Shown here: piece after piece, positions 1 to 13,539 of the stretch
Layout of the letters: every line of letters starts with the position of its first letter
Numbering within the stretch: the stretch's first letter is position 1
Assembly (NCBI GenBank): GCA_032622095.1
Contig: CP136061.1
Coordinates: 93,059,345-93,123,344 of the forward strand
From: Siphonodentalium dalli
Lineage: Eukaryota > Mollusca > Scaphopoda > Gadilida > Siphonodentaliidae
Length of the DNA stretch: 64,000 nucleotides
Reading direction: 5' to 3'
Program-made: the position numbers and the translations under genes
The notes under the pieces: generated by a model
Told to the model about the DNA's origin: nothing
What the model saw: the letters and a program-made list of their open reading frames with translations, nothing else
The model's database searches: none

Positions 1-462
1 TTCGTGTGGTAGCACAGTCGTGTTAGTTTGTGGGTTTGCTTTATCTCGTGTATCTCTACATGTAATATCCGTTTCTGCTAACAATATGCGTGGTTGTTGC
101 GACGGATGTCATTGAGAATGGTTATTTGAATGCGCAATTCATCACTTATCGGTTTTGTTGGTCAAGATGCCCATGTTCCGGAAATTCTAACATAATACAC
201 AATGTTCAAAGAACTTTCTACTACATCACATTGGTTGTCTTCTAATATAGCTTGGTGTTCGTCTGGGGTTTCGTTTCATGGCGCGGGCCAGTGAAAATAT
301 ATGTTAAAGAGCATATATAGTACACCTGTACAGTCGTGAGTTGGCTTATTTGTGTCATTGTTCGCACATAATCTGCTTAGAATCGCATAATTACGGGTCG
401 ATAATTTTACTAATACGCTCTCATTTCAGCACATTACCGACTCAAATTGAGGCGATTCTAAT
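1..462. other. Unassigned AT-rich sequence
   Basis: I see no gene, RNA gene or repeat structure here. An open frame from 341 runs into the next element and has no recognisable domain. Confidence 0.5.
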
Positions 463-1611
463 GGTCAATACACACCGGGCGCGAGCGCGCGATTTTTACG
501 GCCGTTTTCTGTCGTCCGTAGCGGTTCAAAGCGCGCGATTTTTATATTCACACCGAAAGCGACAGGATCGCTTCGTCGCGCGCGATGGTTTGGGTAGATA
601 CTCGTTTGAGTGCATCATTTACAGGCAGGTCACAAATACAATGTATATGGAAATTTTAATCCGAATTTGCTAAACCTATACAATCATGCAAGAGTTTTTG
701 AAACTCATTTAATTGTCAAATATAGTACATGTGTATGTCAAGTGGAATGATGCACGGGCTTCCTAAATTTTCATAGAAATTTTGATTAATTGAATGTCAA
801 TCTATAATTCCAGTTTGTGAGGTTTTTTTTTATCGGGGGGGCAACAATGGGCAAAATGACCTCACAATCTTGGAATGGAATGGGACCAAAAATTAACCAG
901 AAGATCCTGTTATTACGTCGAGCTCTTCTCAATTATTATTGCAATTCCGTTATCAGCCTGTCGCTAAAGTCCTCCACCACCTTTGTTATCGCGAAACGAA
1001 TCAATGTGTCGCCTTCCAAATATGAGGAATACGCATGTGTAAATACCATATTTGACAGTGACCCAATTATCCCACTGGTTTGCCACAAAGCGAGAATTCG
1101 ATGAAGCATAAAATCACTGCTGTGATCGCCTCATGGTCAGCGTTTCAGTCGCTTTGACATTTAGCGGACGCGGGAGAAACATATAGGAGAGAATAAAATA
1201 GACACTGGGCCCTGATTGGTCAATAGCCTTGTGTGCTGTTTGCATAAATAAATCATCACACCTCTTCCCTATGATTTCCCATAGGTAAAATAGCCATCAG
1301 CACAGGAATTAACCATTTGTAGTGAAGTTTGAATTTGTTGGCGTGGTCTAAAATATGGCAGTATTTTTAGTGCGGTTCTAACACTAGTTACGAAAACACA
1401 AGATTTAAAGGCGAATTCCCTGCTAGACGGACGTGTTTTGTTTTGCGAAAACAGTTTCCCCAAATGTCAATTTTTCAGATTTAACGAAAATTTTGGACCC
1501 AAAATTTATATTACTAACAGTATACGCTAAACTGATAGCACTGAGGCCTATGAAAAACATTTACACCAGTGTAACCTATAATCGCGCACTCGCGTCCGGT
1601 GTAGACTGACC
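463..1611. mobile_element. Diverged TIR DNA transposon, ~1.15 kb, non-autonomous
   Basis: The left end at 463 reads GGTCAATACACACCGGGCGC. The reverse complement of the right end at 1611 reads GGTCAGTCTACACCGGACGC. The match continues as CGAGYGCGCGATT, giving about 32 bp with roughly five mismatches. This is the normal form of a cut-and-paste DNA transposon end, and the sequence resembles PIF/Harbinger-type GC-rich TIRs. The flanks read CTAAT on the left and TTAAG on the right, so no clean target duplication can be shown. The inside has a GCGCGCGATTTTTA motif repeated near 485-545 and no convincing transposase; a 95-codon frame at 817-1104 has no domain I recognise. The superfamily is uncertain. 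Confidence 0.45.
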
Positions 1612-4367
1612 TTAAGGGGGAGACGCACGTTTGCCCAAAAAAAATTCATTTTTGGGTGGGTCAGGTAATTTGGCAATATCTTGATAAATCCACAACTGTA
1701 CGCAATGGAACTTCACAGGGATGTAGAACACATATTGAGGAATACATACCATGTATTAAACTTTTTGAAATATGAACATCATAAGAGTAATCAAGAGAGA
1801 TTTGTAACATTTTATAATAAGTTTCCTTTAGGTACCGAGAACTTTTATTTACTTCCACTTTCTTCATTAAACTGTGGTGACAGATGTAGCATCATATCTG
1901 TTTTCCATGAGAGGAGCCGTCTTTCTGCAGAAAAAGGAACACCAGTCTTATAAATGAAGTCAAATTATGAGTACCCTATTCTGAGAAATGAAATAATAAG
2001 CCAGACATTTGCAATTGGGACTATTTAGAAATGTATGGAGGACAGGATGGATAAATAACAAATCCAATTGACCTTTTTAAAAAAATCCAACAGTCAGTAT
2101 ATTTGGATATGAAATGGAAATAATCATAATACAATAATACAATGATATAAATATCAATGTATACTTATTAATTACTAAATAATTAATTATTAGTTATTAT
2201 TTTATTTTCAATTTAAAAAAAAATAAAAAATTCTGAACTCTCAAAAGATAGTACTCTCATTTAGCTGTTCAATGCATAATATCTCTCAATATATGATAGA
2301 TTGTCATTGATATCATGCTTAACTCAACTGACCAAATAAATGCACATAAATAAATCATACATTTTGCTTCTGACATTGTGGTTTTACACCAGGACTAAGG
2401 TATCCCAATGATGCAAAGTATTCCCACTATATCAAAGTAAGCAATCTCACTATGCCATTGAATATTGGTAATAAGTCTGTTGAAATACAGTTTATAATGA
2501 CCTCAAAGGTGTGACTTTCTGTAAGGTATTGTATTTGTCATATTATGGACCATGGGTAATGGGTTATACCAAACATCGCACATAACTGTTGTGCAGTATT
2601 GACGCTAAATTAAGTTACATACCTGCTCATCTGATCATTGTTATTAGCAAGTCAACCTCACAGTTAGTCGGCATTGTCAATGATTACAAATGGCAAGGAT
2701 TCATTTTCTTTGATTCCAAGTTATTTCAATCACCTATAAGAGACAGACAAATTTTTATATTCTTAACTTTCAATTTCGCACCAGCAATGTATAACAGCAT
2801 TAGCTTTCTGGGGTGTTGCCACCGACACCACGTTTACAAAATAAAAAAAAGCTCTCTCGGGGTAAATTCGCATTAGACACCCCATATTACACAAATGAAA
2901 TAACACAAACTATTTTCATTTAAAACGTATGTACAATTGTAGATGAAGCGTTGAGTGGTCAATCTCAATGCCTTGTAAAATGTTTTATTGGGAGAGACTA
3001 CAAATTAGATTTAACGAACACCTCAAATGGGTTCCAGCAACTGTTGGAGGTTTCATTTAATTACTTGATAGTTTCATGTTGATCTGAATTGCCCTATACT
3101 GGTACTAATTGAAATATTTGGATAAAAACTAACATATAACTAAGCTCAATTCAATTTCATTATTATAAAATTCATATAACATGTCAGAGATCCTGAATGT
3201 GTCTTTGCTATTGAATGGCAGCGACAGGATAAAATAAAACATAAAATATTTTGATAATACACATGTATTTTAGATTGAACTTAACAAAGACCCCAGTTCA
3301 CACGACAACTCATGTGGTTAATTAACTCTTGGGCGATATACTACAGGTACAGAGGGGGCACACAATCCCAACTGTTATTTAAAGTTATTAACACATGATG
3401 GGATGTTCATTAACATTTGTTTCCAGCTAATTGTGGTAGCCGCCTTTAATGAATTGAAATTATCTATATCAACTTACCTTTAAATGTTGACAGTTACAGG
3501 TAATTAGGAATTAACCTATCATTACCCGTCTTCTACCAGGTACAGGACAACCCCCAACCTCTCATTGCTCTTCTCCTATCGGGTACAGGACAGCCTCATG
3601 GCAATCTAATGTGTTAGTGTTCAGGCAACTGTAATAAAGACAAAACATTTTGCAGGTTAACAAACCCAAAAGTAATATTTTATGAAAAATATAAAGATAA
3701 CAATGAGTGGGTTAAAATATTGCTTGAGGGTTAAGTTGCACAATGTTATATCGTAATATATATTCCAGATGTTGTGGAAAATAAGATTGCTGCATATTAA
3801 TTACGAACATATTAATGCACAGATGTAATTAATTTGTACCATGTAACACGTACACCCAGCTAGATGATCTCTGTTGGGGGTGGGGTGTCCACTGTCTAAA
3901 ATTTCCAACAGCACCGGCCCTTGATCCAGACCAGGTTAACGCCCTTCCAGTCCCAAGTTTGCAAAATATAATTTGCACCCCTCTATATTGGGTTATAATG
4001 TTCTAATTTGTTATCTCAAAGTTTCAAATCCCCCACTAATTACTGGCTGCAAAATTAAAATTTAAAAGAACAATTTCTACATAAATTATTATTATTAATA
4101 TTTGTGAGACTTGATACATTTATTTCCAACTGTCAAATGGACCATTTGTTTTGTAGGGGAGGGGGTACATAATAATCCAGCATTATATATACCAGACAAT
4201 GAATTGTAGCTCTTTCATTACATGTTCCTAACATGCTGATCATGTACACAAGCTGAGCTGAGTACCTGTACCTGTAACATGATAACCAGGTTTGGAACAT
4301 CCTACATTTGACTAAATATAAATAGTTAAATATGATGATATCAAACCATTTTTCTTCCCATATATGC
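1612..4367. other. Unassigned AT-rich intergenic or intronic DNA
   Basis: A very AT-rich stretch at 2120-2240 is followed by unstructured sequence. The short open frames (for example 1681-1953 and 2589-2876) have no recognisable domains and no coding-like context. I find no inverted ends, no tRNA boxes and no clear tandem repeat. Confidence 0.5.
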
Positions 4368-4501
4368 ACAAGTTATGAGATCCTTGAAAATGCAGCCACA
4401 ATGTGACATTGAAGTGTAATAATATTATTATAAAACAAGTTATGAGATCCTTGAAAATGCAGCCACAATGTGACATTGAAGTGTAATAATATTATTATAA
4501 T
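4368..4501. repeat. 67-bp perfect tandem duplication
   Basis: A 67-bp unit beginning ACAAGTTATGAGATCCTTGA occurs at 4368-4434 and again at 4435-4501, essentially without difference. Near identity implies a recent duplication. Confidence 0.9.
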
Positions 4502-4571
4502 ACCGGTAAATGAACAGGCTTCGGATAAAATTTGATTCATGCCACATGCATCATTTGTGTGGTGTTACTAA

Positions 4572-4634
4572 TAGATCATGCCATGAATCTCTAATATGGC
4601 TATGCCCATACGTAGCGATTCATGGCATGATCTA
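4572..4634. repeat. Perfect 18-bp hairpin
   Basis: TAGATCATGCCATGAATC at 4572-4589 is exactly complementary to 4617-4634, with a 27-nt loop. It may be the remains of a small palindromic MITE; no flanking duplication is clear. Confidence 0.85.
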
Positions 4635-6150
4635 GTTAAGTCATATATATGGTATTTGTTATTGAATTATTTCCCTTGTTTTTATTTGAAGATCTATGAA
4701 ACCGTAATACATATACCGTACATATTCAACTTGTATAGTTGAATAACTATCAGGTCATTCGGGTGCCTGGTATAGTGTCAACATGATTATTAATTTGGAA
4801 AAAAATCTCAATGATCACTTGTATTATTTGGCATTGAGACAGAGTGAAATTGCCATGTGAACTGACACTATTAATATTATAATTATTATTTAACTTTCAC
4901 TTCAGCCTGAACCCCATCGATTACTAAAGTAACGACACGATTATTAGGCACTTGCTAGTATTATAAAATCAACTCTTGTAATTGATTACAACCAAAATAG
5001 GACAAACTTTCTCGACGTTTACGCCTCCAAATTGTAAAAAAAATATATAATAATTGTGGTGTGTCCACTGGTCAGCTATACAAAATAGCATGTGACCAGA
5101 ACTTGGCAACATGATTCATTTTTTTTATGAGAAATAGCCCAAGAAAAAATACATGTCAACCATGATTATTATGATAAAAATAACATATATATGACTAGCG
5201 TTTCAAACTTTGTGTGTTGTACGTTTTTTTGTTAAAAATATAAGAGCGTGTGAAATTGATGTCGGTCAGCCATTTTGTAAACAATATTTCAAGTCGTCGA
5301 AAATTTATCAAACTTACGCCAAAGTATAAAATCATTCATGCGATCGTTGCAACCACCAGTACCGACACGTTCCCAATTACTCTTCCTTAAATATGGGTCG
5401 TCATTGAGAGCGATCGGACATTATGCAATGCGTAATTTCACAAATTTGAAGAGAAAATCAACTTTCGGTTTTACGAATTATCCAATTACCGGAAATGGTT
5501 TCATAACTCACTTTAGTATGCCGCAATATATAGTTCCCCGTATTATACACAGAAAACGTATATTTTCTTATTATGTGGGAAAACTGATGTAACTAAACAT
5601 AAAAATTACTAACTATGTGCAATTTTGATACTTTTAAGAGATGAATTATATCTTTTTAATATTGTCGCAATGATATCAAGCTTATTTTCGATAGATGGGC
5701 GAAAGTTAATATTTTACTTTTAAATTTCCATCAAATGTTTTCTTCTTTTTTTCAATAAAAGTAGCTAAATTGGAAGTCAGTAATGTCAATATGACTTCTC
5801 CTGATAGTTATACAGATAACCCCTTGGAGATCGGGTGCTGATCGGATACGAATATTGTGATATTTGCCTTTTTAGTCCGCAAACGAACAGAATAAATTTT
5901 GACTTACGTTTTCCAATGGCGGCCAATCCGGCCATTGCTAGAGCAGATTGTCGTCATCTTGGAATGTACATATTCACATACCAATTTATATTAAGAGCCA
6001 TGCTGAAATTTTACTTTAACCCCTCTTTTAAGGGGTTTTCTGAATTTAAAGAGCATTTCGTGATTATATAATTTATTAAATGTCGCAATTAATCTTACCA
6101 TGAAATATGCTATTTAAAGTTTGGCATATAAAGTAAGCATGACTCTGACA
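4635..6150. other. Unassigned AT-rich DNA
   Basis: No supported feature. Open frames at 5338-5592 and 5835-6071 are short, lack a domain and are not supported by splice or promoter context. Confidence 0.45.
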
Positions 6151-6189
6151 GTTAAAAATGCCACATTTTTAGGGTAAAATTGGAACTCC

Positions 6190-6960
6190 CCGTCCAAGAT
6201 GGCTTTCAAAGTGGCAGCTGAAAGAGGAAATTTGACGTTTTTCACTAATATCTTCTTAATCAGGTTCTGCTGTATGGAACTGGTTCGGAAATGTGACTTT
6301 ATTTGGTATGGTGCTTATTAAGTGATCATTGGAGCAATGGAATTTGCGATTTGTGTGATCTCTGTCCCTTCCAGTCCCTCAATAATTCGATTATACAGAA
6401 CTGGTATGAAATTTCACCAAAAATCACCGTTAGTATTCTAGACATAATTTAACAAGATATTGACATAACTGGGCCAACTAAGTTAGGCATACAATTACTT
6501 ATGAATATTTGAACTCAATGGAACTAAAATTGTCACTTTGTCTAAAATGGTTTCCAAAATGGCGGCCAAAAACCTGGAAAATGATCAATATTGCCCCATC
6601 ATGCCATGTAATCGCTCACAAGTTGTGATCGACGAATATAATTGGCTATGCTGTCTTATACAAATTTAACTCTAACATTTCTGATGCACATTGGTTAAGT
6701 GTTAATAATGTAACCACTGACATTACGAGAATTATTGGATTTTTATATCACAGATTTGACATTAAAATCGGCCAACAATGACTTTTCATGTTTGGACCAT
6801 TTATTCAAGTAAATGGAACTATCTTTGGTGTAAAAGATGTTTATTGTTTGTATCTGTCTTAATAAATGCGTCACACTAATATGTTTTTAGACAAAATTAT
6901 TCAAGATGGCCTCCAAAATGGCATCCACATTTTGGTAAAACAAAATGTTTTTTTTTTCCA
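6190..6960 (+). repeat. Eroded family-Y repeat with AAGATGGC motifs
   Basis: Motifs of the form AAGATGGC followed by a second TGGC-type motif occur at 6196, 6544 and 6903. The spacings of 348 and 359 bp are about twice the ~173-bp step seen in the better preserved copies near 19.7 kb and 55.5 kb. The text around each motif resembles those copies (CCAAAATGGCGGCC at 6553). I infer an old, decayed member of the same family. The 6961-7279 stretch after it holds nothing I can name. Confidence 0.5.
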
Positions 6961-7279
6961 CATATATCCCGAGCAGTATTCTCTGTTCCCAAGAGTTAAA
7001 AAAAACAATTGTAACTAACTTAGTCATTTACCATGTTACTTAATCCACTGACTACTACATGTTTCATTCCCGTTGTCCCTGTAGCTTCTGGGGTATGACA
7101 AATTCATTTTAGATGATGTACTGTAGATGGAAATTTGCCAAAAAATGTCATTTGGGACTCTGTCCATATTTTTGAATGGAAATGGGCAGAAAGTTTAAGC
7201 GGAACTGAGTGCAACGATATTATGTGCATACTCTCGACCATTAGCATTCAAATCAACTTAATATATGGTGTATGTAAAA

Positions 7280-8462
7280 ATTACAGCCAGGGAGTGAAGC
7301 TGTGGTCATAGATGAGGTGAATAATTACACAGAGAGTTACTGTATGGTCATGGATGGTGCGAAGGAATAGCCTATATGGTGACGGGTGGGTGTCCATGGT
7401 GAGATGTATAGGTATACAACGGGTGACCGTATGGTCATGTGTGAGGTGACTAGCTATACAAGGATTATGTGTATGGTTATTGAAGTGGTGTGTGGGTATA
7501 CTGTTAGCAGCTGTATGTTCATCTGCGTGTTTTTATGTATATGCATGTATAGAGTGACTGTATGGTCATGTGTGATATATACATGCATACCTTGGTTGAC
7601 TATTGTCATGTATGGGTGTATATGTATACATATGTTGTCTATATGATCATGTGCGGGACTGTGGGTGTATGAATACATAGGGAGTGGTTGTATGCTAATG
7701 GTGTATGGTCATGTGTGCGAATTCGAAGTGAATGTATACAGGGAGTGACGGTCTAGTCAATGGTTAGGTGCTGTGAATGGTATTGCTATACCTAGAAGGT
7801 ATGTATGGTCAATGGTGAGGTGTCGATGCATACCTGGAGTGATTCTATAATAGGCACTGGTGGGGGTTGTAAATTGTATATTTTATTGGCTATATGCGTA
7901 TGGCCAATATGTATACAGGGAGTCATCGTATGGCCAATGTTGAGGTGAATTGTTAAACAATGAGTGACTGTATGACCACAAGTGTTGCGTATGGGTATAC
8001 AGAGAGTGGCTGAATTGTCTTGAGCGAGCAAGGAGTATATTCAAGCCTGGAGTGTGTGAATGGCCATGTGTGTGGGTCATTTGTATATATATATAGGGGT
8101 TGTATGACCATTGGTGATGTGTATATATACCAGGAGTTACTCTGTCAGTGTATATGTATATTTTGAGTGGATATATGACCATAAATGAGGCAAATAGATA
8201 TACAGGGAGTGATTGTATGGCCAATTGTGAGGCGAATATGTATACAGGAAGTGATTGTATGCCAACGAATGTACGACTATATGGTCGTGGGTGAAGTGTA
8301 GGAGTATACCTGGTGTACCTGAATGGTTGACGCATGGTTGTATAGTCGTGGGTGTGGTTTACGGGTAAACCCAAGTGTGGTTGTATGGTCGTGGGTGAGG
8401 TGTAAGTGTATAAAGTTAGTGGCTGCATGGCCATTTGTGTGGCGTGTATGTATATATAACAT
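7280..8462. repeat. Diverged ~42-bp minisatellite
   Basis: A degenerate unit containing TATACAGGGAGTGAYTGTAT and GGTCATGTGTGAGGTG recurs for about 1.2 kb. Clear units start at 7912, 7952, 7995, 8199 and 8241, giving steps of 40-43 bp. This accounts for the long open frames on both strands (for example 7883-8482 minus), which translate to repetitive Tyr/Thr/His/Ile-rich sequence and should not be taken as genes. Copies differ a lot, so the array is old. Confidence 0.85.
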
Positions 8463-9238
8463 GATTTTAAGGTGGCTATCAACTTCCATAATAACTAAGG
8501 TTTAGAGAGCTTGTTTTCTCCCAGAAGTTAGTGTCTCTTTTCGATCAACGTCGCATTGGATATATAGGCATGCAACATGAAACATATATAACTAATAAAT
8601 GCCATCACTGTTCCGAATCATTTATCACAGCACGCATGGATTAAGCAATTTGACAACTGACGTAAATCACTGATCATAGAAAACGATAAAATGTCATATT
8701 AAACACAATCATTTATGGTACGCGAAAATTATTATTATCATTTGATGTCCGGTAGTCATTGTTACGAGCAAACATATAAACTGCTAATGACGCGATTTAT
8801 GATTTCCGCACATTTAGGTAATTTAGACATACACCGCGTGATTATATTATACATGGATCGATTGTTCGAGAGAAGGCCCGATAAAATAGTGTGCAAAACA
8901 CCAAATTCAAACTCCAGAACCCATATACGATCATTATCATACGGAGAAATGATTGCGGACGAAAACGACATGAAACCAACTAAATGTTGTAATTATATCA
9001 TTTTGCCGGGAAAAACATGTTCATAAAACTAACTGCAATGTAGCATCATGATTTGAATGCGAACACAACCTAGAGGTCGGAATGTTTCCGTCACTGTTTT
9101 CGGATTGTTTTATTATCGTCATGTGTTTTTTTCTATTTCAGAGGTATCATTTAGCATATAGTTACAGCCATTTCGAGTCGCCATTTGCTGATGTTCAAAC
9201 CGAGTGCTAACAATACATATTTCGCTCGTTGAAATGTC
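8463..9238. other. Unassigned region with one unrecognised open frame
   Basis: A 103-codon plus-strand frame at 8715-9026 starts MVRENYYYHLMSG and ends with a Cys pair and LPGKTCS. I do not recognise it, and a frame of this length can arise by chance. Nothing else is visible. Confidence 0.35.
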
Positions 9239-9720
9239 AGTAAGGCCCGTTCCAAACGACGGATTTTTGTCGACTCGAATCTAATACCAGACCCACAATT
9301 GTATTAAATGCGTCTAAAATGCGACATTTGAAACAATTAGATCCGTGTCAGACGCACCACAGACGAATCTCCGTCCAATTCAGACGAATCTTCGTCGGTG
9401 ATGCGTCTGAAATCTGTCTTGGTTTCAAACGACGGATTTTTGTCGACTCGAATCTAATACATGTGACGAGAAGAGCCGAAAGTTTCCGAATAACGAATGC
9501 AAATGCTATGATAAAGATATGATAATGGTATACTAATGAGGGAGTTCCCCTTATCTGCGGAAATACCCACATGACGTCATTTGTCGCACGCTCTCTTTGT
9601 TATAAAGAAAGATATATCTTTAAGAATTGCTTAGGTAACATTGTGAAAATTTTAATTATTATGGCATTTTGATTTATCAACGAACATGGCATGTCACTGA
9701 CTCACATCTTAAAATGGATA

Positions 9721-10372
9721 TATTATCAATTATTTATAATAATTCATATATACCGGTATAAGGGATATGGGTTGTAGCAACTGATTTATAATAATTCATA
9801 TAGACCGATATTCCTTATTGTAACGGATAGGAGTGGTAGTCTCTGATGTATAATAATTAATATATACCGGTATTACTTATTATAAGGGGTAGGGGTGGTA
9901 CCACTGATTAATAATAATTCATTGATACCGGCATTACTTGTTATGAGGGGTATATGGGTGGTAACCTCTTATTTATAATAATTCATATATTCCGGTATTA
10001 CTTATTATAAGGGGCAGAGTGGTAGCCTATGATTTATAATAATTTATATATACCGGTATTACTTATTATGAGGGGTAGGGATAGTAGCCTATGATTTATA
10101 ATATTCATAGATAACGGTATTCCTTATTATAAAGAATATAGGGTGGTAGCCTATGATTTACAATAATTAATATATTCCGGTATTCCTTTTTATAAGGGGC
10201 AGAGTGGTAGCCTCAGATTTATAATAATTCATATAAACCGGTATTACTTATTATAAAGGATATAGGGTGGTAGCCTATGATTTATAATAATTAATATATT
10301 CCGGTAAGCATTATTATAAGTGGTAGGGGGTGGTATAGTCTCTGATTTATAATAATTATTGTATACCGATAT
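9721..10372. repeat. 62-bp minisatellite, about 11 copies
   Basis: Units of about 62 bp begin TGATTTATAATAATTCATAT, pass through ACCGGTATTACTTATTATAA and end GGGGTAGGGGTGGTAGCCT. About eleven imperfect copies follow one another. It lies inside the larger TIR element and was probably amplified after that element inserted. Confidence 0.9.
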
Positions 10373-10610
10373 GTACATGCATGGTGTACACATATATAGA
10401 TGGCAATTGGTTGCACGATATAACATTTATTTGTAGCGCCTATTATAGTATAGTATATACCTGCATGTGCTATATACATCCTCATATACATGGGCACATA
10501 TATTCGCGCTGCAGTCGCGCATATATATATATACATAATTTATACTGTATTTTAGTATATATATGTATAACATATACCGCTATATATAGGCCTCTATATC
10601 TACGCGTGAC
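10373..10610. repeat. TA-rich low-complexity stretch
   Basis: Alternating ATATAT and TACATA runs with a short GC core (GCGCTGCAGTCGCGC near 10507). It has many small self-complementary segments and no coding signal. Confidence 0.6.
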
Positions 10611-10640
10611 CAATTTTTGACGGTAACCGGGAATCCACCT

Positions 10641-12227
10641 TTAACCCTTTGAACCCGACTGGCCGCAAAAGCGCCGGCCAGAAAACGTTCATACACCCGA
10701 CTGGCCGCAAAAGCGGCCAGCAGCATTCAGTGACATCATAAACCTATGTAGCATGTGTGTACATGTTATAACCATTGGTATATCCACTTATATCTATGTA
10801 AATGATCAGTAGTGCCATGGGTGCATGTGTATGAGTTTGTTACCGACTAGTTGGGGTAGAAAAACATGCGCATGCGCACAGCACAGAATTCAACAAACGT
10901 AGTTAACGTACATTATTTGAAGCGATTCGGGTCAAAGCTCTACATTGTTGCACGGTTCACAGGATTGTAGAAGACACCATTTCGATCACTCTTTTTGGTT
11001 TAAATTAGTATTGCATACATAATCAGTGTTCTGTCATATGTGAGGAAGTCGCACGCAGTTTCTTATTTGAGTCAATTTGTTTCGCGCATGCGCATAGGAT
11101 AAAATGATAAATGTATGGATTTTTGTGAAATGATACAATCATATCAAGGATCTCCATAGTACATAAATTTGCGTTATACATGCAGCTGCACGTTTTGACA
11201 TTGAACAAGAGTAGTACTGTGGAAATGGGTTGCATGGTCACAATACCATCTAGTCCGATCTACTTGCGCGTGCACATTACAAACACGTGGTCAAATCGTG
11301 CATTATTCAGCAATTATGTAAAGTTTAAGACTCGTGGCACCATTTGAACATGACCGTCACCGTGCCCTATATATAGGCGATGTCTAAAACGGGACGTAAT
11401 GCCATTGAATGCACAGGGAAGTGGTGTCATTCGATCACTTGGGCTATATGCTTAGCAACCATTGATACCGTTAAATACAAACTACATGTAGGTTCAATAT
11501 TCTGACTTGATGTATCTCCAGTTTCACAATAGGGTACTGACTGCATAGAAAATGCCGTTTCTTAGTGCGGAATTATACGACGCTATAAGCTATAATTGCA
11601 TTATACTTTCAGTTCCGGGTAGTTGCTTAGAAACTGTTACCAGGGAGTGATCGTGTGGCAAAGTATACCGTTCTAAACAAAATACACAGTGGCCCATGGG
11701 GACATACCTGTACAATTTCAGACCTGTAGCACCATTTGAACATAACCATCAGCATGTGCATGCCAAGAATGTCTAAATTGGGGCATAATACAATTGGATT
11801 CACAGGGCAATGGTGTCATTCCATCATGTGGGGTATTTCCTTAGCAACCGTTTCTACCCTTAAATATAAGTTAGGATCAGACTTCTGGCCAGATATATCT
11901 CAAATTTCACAATAGGGTGTTGACTGCATCAAAAACGCCATTTCCTTGGGCTGAATTACGACCGTAAAAGCTATATGTGTATTTTACTTTCAATATCGGG
12001 TAGATGCCTAGCAACCGTTACTAGGGAGTGACCACGTGGCAATGTAACCAGATTGTAAAATAATCAGTGGTCCATGGGGAACATGCATCAAAAGTTTCAG
12101 AAATGTGACACCACTTGAACATAAACAACACCATACACCTAAACACTGGCCACAATATAAAAAATACCACTGGGAGCCCAGGGTCAGGGTGTCGATCGTT
12201 GTGGGGAGCCAGGGTTCAAAGGGTTAA
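10641..12227. mobile_element. piggyBac-like non-autonomous element with TTAA target duplication
   Basis: TTAA at 10641-10644 is followed by CCCTTTGAACCC, and the other end is GGGTTCAAAGGG followed by TTAA at 12224-12227. TTAA duplication with CCCTTT-type ends is the hallmark of the piggyBac superfamily. Near the left end lies a perfect hairpin, CTGGCCGCAAAAGCGGCCAG. The right two-thirds (about 11260-12170) is built of three diverged ~380-390-bp units, each with CACCATTTGAACAT (11338, 11730, ~12110) and a following TTAGCAACC. No transposase frame is present. It sits inside the 9242-12364 element, so it inserted later. Confidence 0.8.
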
Positions 12228-12367
12228 ATAAATCGACCGATGTATTAGATTCGACGCGACAAAGATGCGTCCGTCTGTAACAAAATCGACCGCAGACGCA
12301 TCACCGACGGATTTAATACAATTAGATTCGAGTCGACAAAAATCCGTCGCTTGGAAAGGGCCTTAGT

Positions 12368-13539
12368 AAACAGATATATGTTGGAGAAAGTTGGCTTGGG
12401 TATAAAGTATCTTTGTATTGTCAGTTGTATTATATAATTTGCAAGAATAACTCATGATGGACAATTGATGCGAATAATATAGCTGAATTATGAATGTCTT
12501 TGTATATACTGGGACGTGATAGGCTACCGGTATATATACACGCATGATTGTGTAATCATAGACAACTTGATTATTTGCAAGTCAAACATGGGATTACTAT
12601 TCTCAATTATCCATATCCATAAATCACGGTCTAAAGTGGGCCCTTATGTGTATTTACAAGACATTTCCGAGAATCAGCGTTTTACCAGCTATTTTATTTT
12701 CAAATAATTGTATTAATGACATTTTCCCTGGCGATTTGTTTACATAAAGAAGCCCATCCTACTGTCACATGATGCCTGTTCCTCACCTCCAACACAGAAG
12801 AGCTTTCAATTTATTGTAAAATGTACCTCGGTAATGGTCTATTGAAGGACACAGTAAACATATTTACCAAATACGGCATTAATGATTTAATCCCACCCTT
12901 CTAATGTGCGACAAAAGTGGTCGCATTTTATAAAATCGCTTCTCGCATTGCATGTATATAAAAATATGGTGACGTCACACGGTCAGATTAGGCTATATAG
13001 AACCAAACCTTTTGTTCGCCCGATTTAATTGTTGTTCAAGCAGAATAGTTTATTTCTCCGTCCATTTCTTATGGAACTGGAGGATACCACATATACATGT
13101 ATAATGAATTACAAAATAAACAACAGCTACATGTAAATATTATATATACTTAGTTGCCAAAACAAAAATGGTGAATATGGATTTGAAGTAGTATTAATAG
13201 ATCGTACAGATGGATAACAGCCAAATGGTTTCATATCGATGGTTTTGTCGGATGAGTGAGTGAGTTTGTGGGTGCACATGTATGTACATATAAGTTCTCT
13301 AACTGATGCAGTATTTAAGATTTCTTTGGCAAATTTAGCCAAATGCGCTAGCTCAGTCTTGTTCGTAGTGTTCATTAGAGCTGCCAATTTCGTGTGGTTT
13401 AGAAACGTTTGGTAGTATTTTTTATATGAATCCTGCGGGCAGAATTGCAAGTAAAAATGTAATGGTACTCATCACCAGTCTCATCTGAGTCGCAGAGCGT
13501 GAGTTGGGGTGAAGAAATATTTGAACTTTTCCAGTGGCT
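12368..13539. other. Unassigned sequence
   Basis: AT-rich, with a small hairpin TGCGAC...GTCGCA near 12906-12924. A minus-strand frame at 13127-13450 (107 codons) has no recognisable domain and runs next to a dispersed repeat. No gene is supported. Confidence 0.4.

Larger units (their letters stand above)
9242..12364. mobile_element. 3.1-kb TIR DNA transposon carrying a nested element
   Basis: The left end reads AAGGCCCGTTCCAAACGACG and continues GATTTTTGTCGACTCGAATC. The right end, reverse complemented, reads AAGGCCCTTTCCAAGCGACG and then the same continuation, so the TIRs match over about 45 bp. Both sides are flanked by AGT (9239-9241 and 12365-12367), compatible with a 3-bp target duplication as in PIF/Harbinger or CACTA elements. 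A second copy of the TIR core lies at 9426-9460. Inside are a 62-bp minisatellite (9721-10372), a TA-rich stretch and a nested TTAA-flanked element (10641-12227). No transposase frame is visible, so it is non-autonomous. Confidence 0.75.

Noticed and set aside
7454-8505. Long minus-strand frames (up to 199 codons) as a repetitive protein gene
   Set aside because: They are translations of the diverged 42-bp minisatellite; overlapping frames are open on both strands.
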